Of a stretch of DNA of 64,000 nucleotides, positions 21,300 through 32,494 are shown piece after piece; within the stretch, counting starts at the first letter, position 1; the number at the start of each line of letters is the position of its first letter. The notes under the pieces were generated by a model. That model saw only the letters and a list, made by a program, of their open reading frames with translations, was not told where the DNA came from and made no database searches. The stretch spans positions 31,872,496 to 31,936,495 of the forward strand of contig NW_004454156.1 in the NCBI RefSeq assembly GCF_000283155.1, given 5' to 3'. The stretch is from Ceratotherium simum simum (lineage: Eukaryota > Chordata > Mammalia > Perissodactyla > Rhinocerotidae). A program made the translations under genes and the position numbers.

Positions 21300-21420
21300 G
21301 GAAAGACTCTGTCTCTCCTCTTTACTAAGGTATCTCAAGAGCTGGAATGTTACTTGGCTCAGAGTAGATTCTCAGTGGATATTTTTTGAGTGAATGGTGA
21401 ATAAATTCAGTCCTAATGCT
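21300..21420 (+). repeat. L2 LINE 3' terminal fragment
   Basis: 'tggctcagagtagattctcagtgg' pattern followed by 'tgagtgaatggtgaataaat'. Confidence 0.5.
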
Positions 21421-21454
21421 TGAAAGAAGTGAATATAGTTTTAATGCCCAAGAG

Positions 21455-21660
21455 CAAGGGTTCTGGAATCGAACTGTCAGGGTTCACATCCTGGTGTGCT
21501 ACTCACTAGCTGTGTGACCCTAGACAAATCATTTGCCTCTATCCTATAGACTACCTCAAAGGATTATTAAGGGATCAAAAGAGTTAATGTACAAAAAAAT
21601 GCTCAAAACTGAACCTGCAACATTGAAAGTGCTATGTATTATTGTTATTATTACTTCTTC
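21455..21660 (+). repeat. MIR SINE
   Basis: 'ctcactagctgtgtgaccct', 'tgcctctatcctatagac', 'aagtgctatgtattattg'. Confidence 0.75.
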
Positions 21661-21714
21661 TTTGCATTCCTCTTGTTAAGGATATTTATGAATAATATAT
21701 ACAAGACATATAAT

Positions 21715-21958
21715 AATGATTAAAATTTACTGAGAGCTCATGTATGTATTATGTATAGTGTATTGTGTATTATTATGTATCAGACATATTAATTTACTAA
21801 TTCTTTACAACAGTACCATGATCTAGGTACTATTATTCTTTCCATTGTAAAGTGAGGAACCTCATAGATAAAGAGCTTAAGTAACTTTTTCCAGGGCCAC
21901 ATAGCAATTTTAGAACTGATATTTGAATCTAGGCTATCTGGTTGAAATCTGGACCCTT
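21715..21958 (-). repeat. MIR SINE
   Basis: 'tttactgagagctcatgtat', 'tctaggtactattattctttcc', 'gccacatagcaattttagaac'. The ERE at 21976 inserted just beyond it. Confidence 0.7.
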
Positions 21959-21975
21959 AAAAACAACACTTTGCT

Positions 21976-22162
21976 TGGTGGCTGGCCCCGCGGCGTAGCG
22001 GTTAAGTGCGAGCGCTCTGCTGCTGGCAGCCGAGGTTCAGATCCTGGGCGCACATGGACACATCGCTTGTCAGGCCATGCTGTGGCGGCGTCCCACATAA
22101 AATGGAGGAAGATTGGCATGGATGTTAGCTCACGGCTGATCTTCCTCACAAAAAAATAAAGT
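21976..22162 (+). mobile_element. ERE-type SINE
   Basis: 'ggctggccccgcggcgtagc' head, 'ggttcagatcctgggcgc' B-box region, 'gaggaagattggcatggatg' body, A-rich tail. Flanking duplication aaaaacaacactttgct (21959-21975) and aaaaacaacgctttgct (22163-22179), one mismatch. Confidence 0.93.
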
Positions 22163-22179
22163 AAAAACAACGCTTTGCT

Positions 22180-23140
22180 GCTTCTCGATGTTTGGATTCC
22201 TTAATATTGATGATGTGCGGAGCAGGCTGGATATGGAAGGAGCATTTTCTGTAGATGAGAAAATGGTGGCTCAAAGAGACTCTGCCGGCTCAAAAAGAGT
22301 TTTTAAGTGAAAAATCTTCCTTCAGTATTGAAGCATAATAGCCTCACATAAAACAAGATGAATTTCCTACATTTTTATCTTTTTTCCTTGAGGGCTAAGA
22401 CAGGAAGAGATATTTTTTCCATTCCTTTTCCAATTAGCACAATTAGCATGTAGATCTTAAACACATTCTATTTATATTTTATCTGTTAATCTTGACACAG
22501 AGACTAGAATGTGTTATGCTTTTTGGTTTACTAAAACCGAAGTGGTCTTGACCTCTAATCCAGTTATGAAAATAATTTTGAGAATCCATTTTAAGTTTAT
22601 TGGGTCAATAGTCTAAATTTGAATACTGAACATTCTTCACTTGAAATTTCACTTGCACACTGAGTATAATAAACTGTAGTTCATGTCCAACTAGGATAGA
22701 TGTGCTTATACACCATGGCTTTGTTTCCATTTCTATTCAAAACCAGGCTTCTTTTCAGAGATATCTGAATTGCATGCACTATTTTCAATTTGCAGTAGGA
22801 GACTGGCATATAAAAGAAATAATAAAAGCTACAGTATTGTGGTTCCAGAAAATAACTGGTAATGGTATAATCAATTTTCTCAGGGTTATTTCTTTTTTTC
22901 CCATTTTTGACTGCTAAACCTCCATCTATCTGAATGGAAAAATTGTTAAGCACATGTTGATTGCTGTTGGGCATGGACTAAATTACTAAAATACAGCATC
23001 TTTACAGATACATTGGTTTACATCTCTCAGTCTGCCAAGCTGTCATCGTTTAGCCATATTTGTATAAGCTCTTTTCTCGTAAGTCAGTGATGGGCATAGC
23101 TGTCATGCATCTTCATGAGAAATGTACCAGGATGCTCAAG
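22180..23140. other. Unassigned stretch
   Basis: AT-rich, no gene or repeat family recognised. Confidence 0.45.
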
Positions 23141-23144
23141 CAGT

Positions 23145-23410
23145 AGGAGCTAACATTTATTAAGTGCCTACTATGTGCCAGGACCCAGGCTAAATTCTTA
23201 GCTACATTATCTCGTTTAATCCATGCAATGATCCAATGAGGTATGTACTGTTACTGTCCCCATTGTGTAGATAAACAAACTGAGGCACAGAAGAATAAAT
23301 TCACATGCCCATGGTCATACTGGTAGTTATAAAAATTGATGGCTGGGATCTTAAGCCAGTCAGTCTGATTCCGGAGCCAATGCTCTGCTGCTATATTCTA
23401 CTGCCTTCTA
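23145..23410 (-). repeat. MIR SINE, full length
   Basis: 'cctactatgtgccaggaccc', 'gataaacaaactgaggcac', 'gagccaatgctctgctgc'. Confidence 0.85.
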
Positions 23411-23439
23411 TGTACTCATGGTTTTCAAATTCTTACACA

Positions 23440-23720
23440 TCAATTCAATAGCATTAAGTTAGTCTTTATTTTGTGCCAGGGACAGTGCCAGACACCAAGG
23501 ATGCTGAGATTACTAAGATGCATTCTCTGCCCCTAAGGTACTCATGGCTAAGTGTGAAATTTGTGGTAATAAAGGCAGAAAGAGTTACAGAAGAGAAAGC
23601 AACAGACTCAAAGTGGAGAGTGGGAGGAGAGGTCAGGGCAAGCTCCACAGATGAGATGGCCCTGGATCTCAGGTTTAAAACTTCAGGGGAAACAGCATGT
23701 GCAAAGGCATAGAAGTGTGA
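23440..23720 (-). repeat. L2 LINE fragment
   Basis: 'gtgccagggacagtgccagac', 'catgtgcaaaggcatagaag' and the intervening spacing match complement L2. Short frames on both strands are relics. Confidence 0.5.
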
Positions 23721-23754
23721 AATGGCATAACACTTAAAACAGGTGAGAGATCAT

Positions 23755-23985
23755 CCAGCATGGTGATTGGAAACACAGACCACGGAGCCGGACTGCATGG
23801 ATTGAATCCTGGCTCTACCTGGTGGTCGGTGGCATGTTCCTTAGCTTTTTTGTGCCTCAGTTTCTCATCTATATAATGAGGATGATAATACTAGTAACTC
23901 TCTGATAGTGCAGTGAGGATTAAGTGGGTTAATGGAAGCAAATTACTTAGAGTAGAACAGGGCATGTTTATTATAACCACTCCAC
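23755..23985 (+). repeat. MIR SINE, full length
   Basis: 'gagccggactgcatggattg', 'gtgcctcagtttctcatcta', 'gcagtgaggattaagtggg'. Confidence 0.85.
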
Positions 23986-24600
23986 AGTAGCTAATTATCA
24001 CTCTTATTACCCACAACATTTACCATTTTTGACGCTTATTAATTCCTCATGCTTATCTTAGAGATCATACAGGGTAGACTGCACCACATGCTATAATTTC
24101 TTTCAAGCCTCTCCAGAGGCTTTCCAGAATCATCAACCCAAACACCCTTTCCTCACAAAACAGGTTGGCAAGAAATGGTCTTACCTTCCTTTCAAACGTG
24201 AAGGAAGAGTGACACCCTGAACTGTCCATTCAGGTGAGAAGAGCCCAACCACTGAGCGCTGCTTGGAAGTTTCCCCTCAAGGCACAATTTTACTTTGAGC
24301 CCTAAGAAGAGAAGAAGGAGAGGAAAAGATGGGCAGAGATGCTCTGCGGAGGGAGAAACCCATGGAAATGGATCGCCGCCTTTCTCTCCAGCAATGAAGT
24401 CATTGGCTTGGCAGGCCACAGGAGAGCTGTTGGAGTGAACCCGCTCTTAAGTGTGTCCAGGAACTTGTCTTTAGGAGCAATTACCCCTCCCAGTCCTGGG
24501 TTTCTTAGAAGCAGAGGCAGCAGGCATGGGGGGACAAGATTTCCACTTATCCTCTCCCTCTTCCTCTCGAGTGTTCCCTTATAGATTTTGGAGTAACAAA
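23986..24600. other. Unassigned stretch
   Basis: No gene or repeat recognised. The minus frame at 24302-24691 (129 codons) overlaps opposite frames and the MIR at 24605, and shows no domain. Confidence 0.45.
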
Positions 24601-24604
24601 ATGC

Positions 24605-24680
24605 AGTGAAAATCACATCATAATTATAGTCAGGAAACTTGGGTTCCAGTCCTAGCTTTGACATTAACTGGGTAATAAGA
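24605..24680 (+). repeat. MIR SINE head fragment
   Basis: 'cttgggttccagtcctagc' and 'tgacattaactgggtaa'. Confidence 0.5.
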
Positions 24681-24682
24681 AT

Positions 24683-24786
24683 GGCAAGCACTTATAGAGT
24701 GACTACTATGTGCCAGACACAGTTCTAAACATATTACTTTTATCAACTCGTTTATCCTCAGAAAAGCTCAGTGAATTGGTATATGT
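24683..24786 (-). repeat. MIR SINE, left part (split by LTR)
   Basis: 'gactactatgtgccagacac' and following text. The same MIR resumes at 25130 with 'tttgacagatgaggaaactg' and runs to 25285. Confidence 0.75.
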
Positions 24787-25128
24787 GTTAGTCAGGCTAA
24801 GCTAGGTTATGCTGTGATAACACACAACTACCAAATCTCAGTGATTTGTTTCTCACTCATGCTCTATGTTCATTTAGGTCCATGGGAATTCTGTTCCACT
24901 TGGATCTAGGCTAGTAGAGTGGCCTCCATCTGGGATGTTTTAGATTTCACGTCAGGGAAAAGGAAAGGGTAAATCACACACTGGCTCTTAAAAGCTTCCA
25001 CGTGGAGACGACACGGTCATTTCAGCTCACATTTCATGGCCGTACCTAACTTCGAGGGGGTGTGGAAGAGATGTCTTATTATGTGCCTGAAAGAGGAGAA
25101 ACAGAACAGTGGTGAACAGCTCTAAGGC
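24787..25128 (-). mobile_element. Solo LTR inserted in a MIR
   Basis: Starts 'tgtgttagtcaggctaagct', includes 'caactaccaaatctcagtga', and ends 'ggtgaacagctctaaggctac'. I recognise the pattern as a mammalian MaLR/ERVL-like LTR in antisense. Collinear MIR on both sides confirms an insertion. Confidence 0.65.
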
Positions 25129-25129
25129 T

Positions 25130-25285
25130 ACCATAATATACTATTATTATCAACATTTGACAGATGAGGAAACTGAAGAACATAGAGGTTAAGTGAGGCA
25201 TCCAAAGTTACATAGTTTGTAAGTGGCAAAGCTGAGATTTGAACTCAGGTGGGCAGCTCCAGAAACTATTCTTAACCACTGTGCA
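25130..25285 (-). repeat. MIR SINE, right part
   Basis: 'cagatgaggaaactgaagaac', 'gagatttgaactcagg', 'attcttaaccactgtgc'. Confidence 0.8.
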
Positions 25286-25393
25286 TAAACCTTTTCCAAG
25301 GCACTAAACATGTCCAACTTTCAGTTTTCCCATATGTAAAAATGAGGGAAAACCTCCCTTTCTTCCATACCTCAGAAGGGTACACTTAGAAGT

Positions 25394-25492
25394 CATCCAT
25401 CCCTCCATTCATCCTTCCATCCATCCTTCCATCCAACCATCCATCCATCCATCCATCCATCCATCCATCCCTCCATTCATCCTTCCATCCAT
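25394..25492. repeat. (ATCC)n microsatellite
   Basis: About 100 bases of catc/cttc tetranucleotide repeats with a perfect core near 25438-25470, abutting a minus-strand L2. It may have grown from the L2 terminal repeat. Confidence 0.95.
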
Positions 25493-25499
25493 TTATCCT

Positions 25500-25715
25500 T
25501 TCTTGTAGTAATTGACATATCTATGTGCCAATTATTGTTGTAATTGTTGTGAATCAGTAGTACATAAGATTAAGTCCCTATGTTCATTGAGGGTACATTC
25601 CTCCATGCCCCATGAGGCATGGGGCCCCATGAGGCAAAGAATAAAATGAATAAGGGAATGAATCAATGAACAAGGTAAGGATAAATGCTCTGAGCTCAAT
25701 AAAATATAATGATAT
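25500..25715 (-). repeat. L2 LINE, left part (split by MLT1)
   Basis: 'ctatgttcattgagggtaca', 'gaataagggaatgaatcaat' and 'aataaaatataatgata'. It resumes at 26092. A small perfect hairpin gccccatg-agg-catggggc lies at 25607-25625. Confidence 0.55.
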
Positions 25716-26091
25716 TGTTATGGTCTGGACTGAGTCCCCCTAAAATTCATGCATTGAAGCTCTAACCCACAATGTGATGGTATTTGGAGATGGGGTCTTC
25801 AGGAGGTAAATAGGGTTAGATGAGGTCATGAGGGTGGGCCTTCTTGATGGGATTAGTGGCTTTATAAGAAGAGGAAGAGAGAGCGAGATTGCTCCTGCTC
25901 CACCATGTGAGGACATAGCAAGAAGGTAGCCATCTGCAAACCAGGAAGAGCATTCCCCCCAGAAACTGAAATGGGCTGCACCTTGATCTTGGACTTCCTG
26001 ACCTCCAGAACGGTGAGAAATAAATGTTTGTTGTTTCAGCCACCCTGTCTATGCAACAGTCGTCTATAACAGCCTGAGTAACATAATTACA
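25716..26091 (+). mobile_element. MLT1-type (ERVL-MaLR) solo LTR
   Basis: Sense order: 'tgttatggtctggactgagt', 'tgatggtatttggagatggg', 'tagatgaggtcatgagggtg', 'ttataagaagaggaagagag', 'gacctccagaacggtgagaa', AATAAA at about 26018, then 'agccaccctgtctatg'. Inserted in an L2. Confidence 0.9.
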
Positions 26092-26360
26092 AGTATGATA
26101 GAAATTGACTGGGAAACACTCTTTAGATTGGGATCAGGGAACCACAACCTCAAGAAGTGACATTTGAACTGAGTTTATCATGTGAAGATCTAGGGAGCAG
26201 AGACCATTACAAGTAAAAGGCTCTGAGGCAGGAATGAGCTTGGCATGTCTGAGGAACAGAGATGGTCAGAGTGGCTGGAGTACAATGAATGAGGGGGAAA
26301 ATGGTAGGTGATGAAGGTGCAGAGAGAAGCAGGAACCAGACCATAAAAGAAAGATAGAGC
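26092..26360 (-). repeat. L2 LINE, right part
   Basis: 'agaagtgacatttgaactg', 'ctctgaggcaggaatgagct', 'ggcatgtctgaggaacagag', 'gtcagagtggctggag'. Confidence 0.75.
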
Positions 26361-26574
26361 CTAGTGATATTTTAACCTTGTTTTTGGTTAAAAACCCATT
26401 TGGGAATCTGCTGAATACCGTGGACGTGCTCACCAGGAAAACACTCATACATCATTTTACATATAATATCAGAAGTTTTACAACCCCTGATCATCATGTC
26501 TATCCAAACCTCAGGTTGGGAGATTCTGAAACATATGAAGACGTTTTGAACAGTACATAGAGAAAGAGAAGAGA

Positions 26575-26780
26575 GAAAGAAACTGGTATTGTTTTCAAGC
26601 TTTCTCTGTGTTGGAAACTTTGCCAGTTATGATAAATTACTTTTATTTAACATATTTTTCATAATCTCATTTGATAAATGATGAAACCAAGATTCAGGGA
26701 GGCTAAACAACATGCTTTAGGCTAAACAAGTAGTAAATGACAGACAAAGAATTTGAGTTGAAGTTGGCTTCACTCCAGAG
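26575..26780 (-). repeat. MIR SINE, decayed
   Basis: 'aaatgatgaaaccaagattc', 'ggctaaacaacatgc' and spacing fit complement MIR. Confidence 0.55.
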
Positions 26781-27520
26781 ATATTATTATTATTAAACGT
26801 GGGGTCTAGTTTCACCCTGCCAAGGATATTTTTATTATTAGGTGAAGGGTATATATTTTCAACCAGCTAAGGCAGTATCCTTTTCCTTTTCACTGGCTCT
26901 AGTTGAATAGCAGAGCAGCTCAGATTCTAACTTTTCATCTCTTTACTGCCACATGGATTATAATGTCAGCCTTTATTACTCCCAACGGAGCAGTGAAATA
27001 TCCCTACACCACTACCAATTAAGGCAGCATCACTTTATCCACATATGCTCCCTCTGAGTGGATGCCAGAAAATCTACTCCAAGACTTTTCCAGTGGTTTA
27101 GTATTCTGCTCAAAGGAGTCATTTGCTGAGCATTGTCTTTCTTAATTAGGGACCTAATGTATTGCAGCAGATCCTTTGAACAAGAGAAGGATGGAGACCT
27201 AAGAAGGAGGTGTGACCATTCATTTCAAGGTAATCAGCTTTGAAGCTGCTTGACAACGGATATTGATTTCCTAGTGCCTGGAAAACCTCCTGAGAGAGGT
27301 TTCTGATCTCAGCAGCCTGAGCAGTCTATGCATTTCCTTATTCACTCATCATACAAGGCCAGGAAATGGCTTAAAATGCAATGAGCAAAGAAACTCTCTT
27401 CTCTGAATAACCACATGTGTGAGAATGATTGGAAGGCTCTTCCTAGAGCAAAATGAAGAGGAATAGTTGACAACAGGCAAGTTCACAAACCACTCACTTT
27501 CCATTTTCCTACCTCTTATA
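26781..27520. other. Unassigned, possibly unique stretch
   Basis: No repeat recognised. Includes 'cttaattagggacctaat' (homeodomain-type TAATTA core) near 27142-27160. Confidence 0.4.
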
Positions 27521-27524
27521 GCCT

Positions 27525-27765
27525 TATGTAGAAGCTAATACTAGCTATCCTTTATAGAACACACTCTAAGTATATTATTTCCAATGTCAAAACACTGTTG
27601 GTTTTATTGTCTCTTTTTATGGGTGAAGAAATTGAGGCCCAGAGATGTGAGTTACTTTGCACGGTGTCACACAGCAAGTAAAGGCCTGAGCTGAGAGATG
27701 AAACCTGTGTCAATCTGAGTCTGAAGTCTTTATTCTTCCACTACACCAGGCTATCTTGTTTTCCT
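27525..27765 (-). repeat. MIR SINE
   Basis: 'gtgaagaaattgaggcccag', 'gtgtcacacagcaagtaaag', 'cttccactacaccaggc'. Confidence 0.8.
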
Positions 27766-27984
27766 AGATATGCATTTTCCTCTCTTGACTTTCCACTTAC
27801 TGTAGTTTTTTGAGCCAGTTAAGTCAGCATCATTCAGAGATAATGATGCCTTGTTGATGGAATTTGGCTTCCTTAGGCATATTAATCCAGGTATCTGCAG
27901 ACTGCAATAGAGCTAGGTTGCAATTCTACATGTTGCCAGTAGGTGTCACCATCTTATCTAATCTGATATCTATCTGCTATTCCT

Positions 27985-28022
27985 TCAAAAATATTTACTG
28001 AGTGTCTAGTATAAGAAAGGCT
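27985..28022 (-). repeat. L2 LINE, left part (split by ERE)
   Basis: 'caaaaatatttactgagtgtc' (L2 3' side). It continues at 28331-28480 as 'gtaggtgctagggatacaat' and 'gaaacttgtattccagtggg'. Confidence 0.65.
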
Positions 28023-28320
28023 TGGGCCGACCCCATTGCTTAGCGGTTAAGTGCGCACGCTCCGCTACTGGCACCCGGGTTTGGATCCCGGGCACACACC
28101 GATGCACCGCTTCTCTGGCCATGTTCAGGCCGTGTCCCACATACAGCAACTAGAAGGATGTGCAACTATGACATACAACTATCTACTGGGGCTTTGGGGA
28201 GAAAAATGGAGGAGGATTGGCAATAGATGTTAGCTCAGAGTTGGTATTCCTCAGCAAAAGAGAAGGATTAGCATGGATGTTAAATCAGGGCTGATCTTCC
28301 TCACAAAAAAAAAAAAAAGA
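28023..28320 (+). mobile_element. ERE-type SINE
   Basis: 'gccgaccccattgcttagcg' head, 'gggtttggatcccgggcac' B-box region, 'ctagaaggatgtgcaac' middle block, two body blocks, A14 tail. Duplication aagaaaggct (28013-28022 and 28321-28330). Confidence 0.93.
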
Positions 28321-28330
28321 AAGAAAGGCT

Positions 28331-28480
28331 CTATTGTAGGTGCTAGGGATACAATCGTGAGCAAGGCAGTCTCTGCTTCATGAAACTTGTATTCCAGTGG
28401 GGAAATCTGAACCACAAACAAATATTTAATATAACAGACAGTGATCAGTGGAATAAATAAAGGCTAAAATTTAAGGTTTC
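28331..28480 (-). repeat. L2 LINE, right part
   Basis: See the left part at 27985. The text joins across the SINE. Confidence 0.65.
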
Positions 28481-28734
28481 AGCCTCTGAAATTAATCAGC
28501 TATATGAGTTTAAAATATATTATATGAAGAAGGCCTGGATCTAGTGACATGAAACCAGCTGCCACACATACTCTTAAGAGTTCATCTCTCAAGAAAGGTC
28601 CCTGCAACTGACTCTGTTCAACCAACCAGTGAAAATGATCAGTGCTCCCATTCCCCTAAAGAAACAGGATAGGAAAGGAAAACCTCCTGGATTAGAGTTT
28701 ACAGAGCTAACTACCTGAGAGTCCAACTTAAAGC

Positions 28735-29194
28735 CATTTACCGTCACCTATAGAATAAGTCCCAATCCTAGAACGGTCTTCTAGGCTCATCATGATCACA
28801 CTGACCTCTCCAGCCTGATCTCTGGACACACCCTCCCCACACTTTACACCCTGGTAAACTGGATCTGCTTTTCATGCCCACATGAGCATACTCTTTTACC
28901 CCTTCAGGGCTTTGTTAATGATATCCACTCTGGTGTAAAGCCATTTTTTATTTTTTCTCATTTATATAATCCCTACTCCTCTTTTAAGGCCATATCCACT
29001 TATCACCTCCTCCAAGATGTCTTCCTTGATTTCCCTAATCTGAGTTAGGTGCTCTCCCTGGTACTTCTTCCACATCTTTAGGATTCCATCATTTGACTTC
29101 CACATTGTTTTACAGTGGGATATCTCTGTGCTTAGTATTCTTCTTTAGGAAAGGAACTAAGCCTTATTCATCTCTATATCCTCTTTGCTTAACT
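28735..29194 (+). repeat. L2 LINE, left part (split by Charlie)
   Basis: 'cccttcagggctttgttaat', 'tcacctcctccaagatgtc', 'ttccttgatttccctaat', 'ggaaaggaactaagcc'. The terminal piece is displaced to 31810-31855 ('gtattgtacacaatcaac', 'tttgaataaata'). Confidence 0.75.
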
Positions 29195-29739
29195 CAACAT
29201 TGTCCAACAAAAATATAATGAAAGCCATATATGTGATTTTAAATTTTCTAGTAGTCACATTAAAAAGAAACAGGTGAAATTCAATTTTATAATGTGTTTT
29301 ACTTAACCCAATATATCCAAAACACTATCATTTCCACAGGAACTAATATAGAAAATAATCAGTGAGATATTTTACATTCTTTTTATCACACTAAATCTTC
29401 AAAATCTGGTGGGTATTTTTTACTTACAGTACATCTCTACTCCAGAAACTAAATTTTCATCAGAAATACCTGATCTCTGTTTAGATTTTACTAAATTTAT
29501 TCTCAAAAAAGTATAACACATGCTCAAACTGTTCCAAACACACTTAAAAGTTTTCTAAAAACTGAATTTGATATATTAAAAAATCATTTTTTCTATAATA
29601 TTCAAATCTACATTGACAAAACTGGTCATCATTTTTAGAACAATTAATTTGACCTTGAAAAGTATATCCATTTCAAAACTACGTCTGTCCATAAAAAATT
29701 CATTAACCCTTTTGTCAACTCAGTATCAACATTGGGTTC

Positions 29740-31230
29740 AAAAGGATATTGCATAAATTAAAAGCAGCTCTAAACTTACCAATAATAATAAAATATTTTT
29801 CAAATTTTTCTTGTAGTTTTGGTAGCCAAAGTAATTAAGTCTGTCAACTACAATTATAATCTTCTGCATATTGATTCTCATTAGAAAAATGTGTAGAATC
29901 ATTATTAATGATCTGTGTAATGGAATTTTAAATTTCAGCAAATTCTCATACTGGTCTTGCTGGTTCACAAATAAGCTTTTCCTTTCCATGAAACTTCAAA
30001 TTTAGCTTGTTCATATGTATTGTGATATTGGCTAGGAAAGGTAAACCACATTGACATTTTCTGTCTTTGCCTAATGGAATTTTGTTTCAAGAAAATCTTG
30101 AATTGGAGTTAACAACACAGTAAATTTTTGTGAAACGACTCAACTGATAAGACTGGCAAGAAAACCCCACAAGATCATTGACCTCCTTGTCTTTTATTTT
30201 GTTCAACAGATCTGTAAACTGGCAATGATTCAGAACATTTAAATGTATATACTTAAGAATGTTAAAAACTGCAAACATGACACTTTTCATAGAGTATGCT
30301 TCAGAAACTCAGTCCAAATATTTTCAATATATATTATACAAGGAAATGAAACAATACAGTATTAGTCTGTTTTTTAAAATTCCAAAAAATCCAGATTATC
30401 CGTTTAATCTAACATAGCTAGAGCATCATCCATCATGATGGAAACATTTTTTTTTACATCTAAGTGAAATATTTCTTTGAAAGACATAAAAGATTTAAAA
30501 ATATCTATGCCACAACTTCCATACTTTAGACCATGAATTGACAACATTTACTGTAAATTTGAGACAATGTGTACCCAAAGTATTAACTGGGCAGTGTCTC
30601 TTATATTTCCTGACTCATTGAAAGTAGGAAAAAATACTTACAATTTTTCAAATTGGGATTAATTGGTTTTTGATATTGTTAGAAAGGTCTTGTAGTCTAT
30701 GGGAAATTGGTGGCTTAATTGAAGATCTTCCACTTTTTGTAAAATATCATTTTCAGTATTTTCCTCATAACTTTCTAAAAACATTTTCATAAGTGAAATA
30801 ATAATTCATTTCACTATCTATCAAAAAGTGGTTCTGTGTATGTGTTCATAAAAATCTAAGTCATTTTATAGCTGGCCAAAATTACAAACTCAGATTCTGT
30901 TAAAAGTGATTAAATTTTTTTTCATTAATGTTCAATTCTGATGTCAGGTGACTAATTTAGTCAACTAGTTTTTGACTGTTGAGAAGGAACTTCTTATCAA
31001 ATTCACCATATTTGCTGTAAATGTCTCTAATGTTGTCTATTATCTTTTTTTTAAACAAAACAGAGAACTTCTTTGTTTTATTCTGCTGCAGTAAATTGCA
31101 ATTGCCACTCACTGTAAAATTTACAATATACTTTCTTCCGGTCTCTTCTTTTCTCTTCTATTCTGATCACAGTATTAGCTTCTGCATCCCCACTCAATTC
31201 TGCATCAGTAGACTGCTTTTCTTTTAAATT
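29740..31230 (-). pseudogene. Decayed Charlie (hAT) transposase
   Basis: Minus-strand reading in drifting frames gives pieces aligned in order with hAT-Charlie transposases. 'VSIMMDDALAML' (about 30421-30452) is equivalent to the family's TTDGAPAMVG-like block, and 'CIVSFPCIIY...' to the CIIHQEAL-like block. 'VLNHCQF' (about 30217-30237) corresponds to the ALNHRQF block, followed by 'DKEVNDLVGF'. Many stops and frameshifts, so no activity. Downstream frames such as 29738-29989 are the C-terminal remains. Confidence 0.7.
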
Positions 31231-31254
31231 TTAAAAAATTGTCCATACTTATTT

Positions 31255-31370
31255 CTTGTGTTAAAAAATAATTGGTTTTTTAAAAAAATAAATAAATTTT
31301 TTAAAAATTTAAAAAATAAAATAAAAATTATTTTAAAAAATAATTTAAAAAATAATATTATTTTAATAGC
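31255..31370. repeat. A/T-only low-complexity tract
   Basis: Over 100 bases of A and T almost exclusively, within the Charlie element near its right end. Confidence 0.9.
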
Positions 31371-31809
31371 AAGTATTTCAATTTAATTTATCAATTAAGA
31401 TTATAGTTATCACAGTAACTGGAGCTGTCAGCATAAGCTATTCCAAGAAACACATGACAATGCTGTATGGACAGAAAAAGACCATTCAAATTGAATCAAT
31501 CCATCTACTCCAAGTAGATCAGTAATGTGTTTATGCATATTAGGGGAAACAATACATGCACGTGATAAGTGCATTACTATTTAATAGTACTATCTTATGC
31601 AATGCAAAAGCTTAAGTGCAATAAACTTCTAGCAAAACAATAAAGCTGTGTTTAATAGAAAAATATTTGACGTTATTTCCATTTAAAAATTTAATTTAAA
31701 GTAATAAAAATTAAATAATATTAAAAATTCTGTTCCTCAGGGTTATTAACCCTATATCAACCACTCAAAAACCATGTGCGACCAGTGGCAACGATAGTGG
31801 ACAGAACAA

Positions 31810-31855
31810 GCCTCACGTATTGTACACAATCAACAAATATCCTTTGAATAAATAG
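31810..31855 (+). repeat. L2 LINE, terminal part displaced by Charlie
   Basis: 'caatcaacaaatatcctttg' plus 'aataaata' is the L2 terminus that continues 28735-29194. Confidence 0.6.
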
Positions 31856-32039
31856 ACCCAGGTATATATCTTTCCGGACTTTACATTTGAACCCTGGAAA
31901 TTAAGACCTAAACATAGTCGCATCATACTCAACTCGTCTCTAATCTAAGGTCAATGGTACAGAGACAATATCTGGTTTCTAATAGACTAGTGGGGATTCT
32001 AGAGGTTGGCATGGTGTAGACAACCACCTGTAGTGGAAG

Positions 32040-32190
32040 GCAATGTGGTGTAATGGAGAAAAGCACAGGACCTGGGCCAAATGATGGGGTTGAAGTCTCC
32101 ACTCCATAGCTCAATACCCATGTGTGTGTTAGATTTCTCCTCCTTAAAAGAGATTGCTTAAATACTTCACGTATTTGCTGCGAAGGATCA
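32040..32190 (+). repeat. MIR SINE, decayed
   Basis: 'atgtggtgtaatggagaaaa', 'gcacaggacctgggcc' head region. Confidence 0.55.
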
Positions 32191-32490
32191 AATAAAAATA
32201 TTTCTATTCATAAGTTTTAAAACACTGTCCAAATGTTAGTGTTTTTGTCTTGTTTGTGCCAGTGGGAAATTTGTCTCAGGCTGAATGCCACATCATTGAG
32301 AAAGAATCCGAGTCACAGAAAGCAGGACGGCTTTGTTAAGTACCTAGGGCAGCCTATGTTGCTGGCAGAGTATGTTATAGGCACAGTTGATACCAGAAAG
32401 ATGTCTTACTATTAGCCAATCACAGTTACACACAAAATTCGGATACTACTGCTTAATTGTTGCTCATTTTTTTCAGGCACTGGAACTTAA
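32191..32490. other. Unassigned stretch
   Basis: No gene or repeat recognised. Confidence 0.4.
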
Positions 32491-32494
32491 TAGT

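Larger units (their letters stand above)
29195..31809 (-). mobile_element. Near-complete fossil hAT-Charlie DNA transposon
   Basis: Both ends are visible: left 'caacattgtccaacaaaaat' and right '...gatagtggacagaacaa', inverted relatives of the cagcgctgtcc-type Charlie terminus. Total 2615 bases. Flanks gcttaact (29187-29194) and gcctcacg (31810-31817) match at 5 of 8 positions, a decayed 8-base hAT duplication, and the host L2 is continuous across it. The interior holds a decayed transposase on the minus strand. A related MITE lies at 41159-41755. Confidence 0.8.

Noticed and set aside
25394..25492. Possible CRISPR-like or satellite array
   Set aside because: Plain tetranucleotide repeat with no spacers, in vertebrate nuclear DNA.
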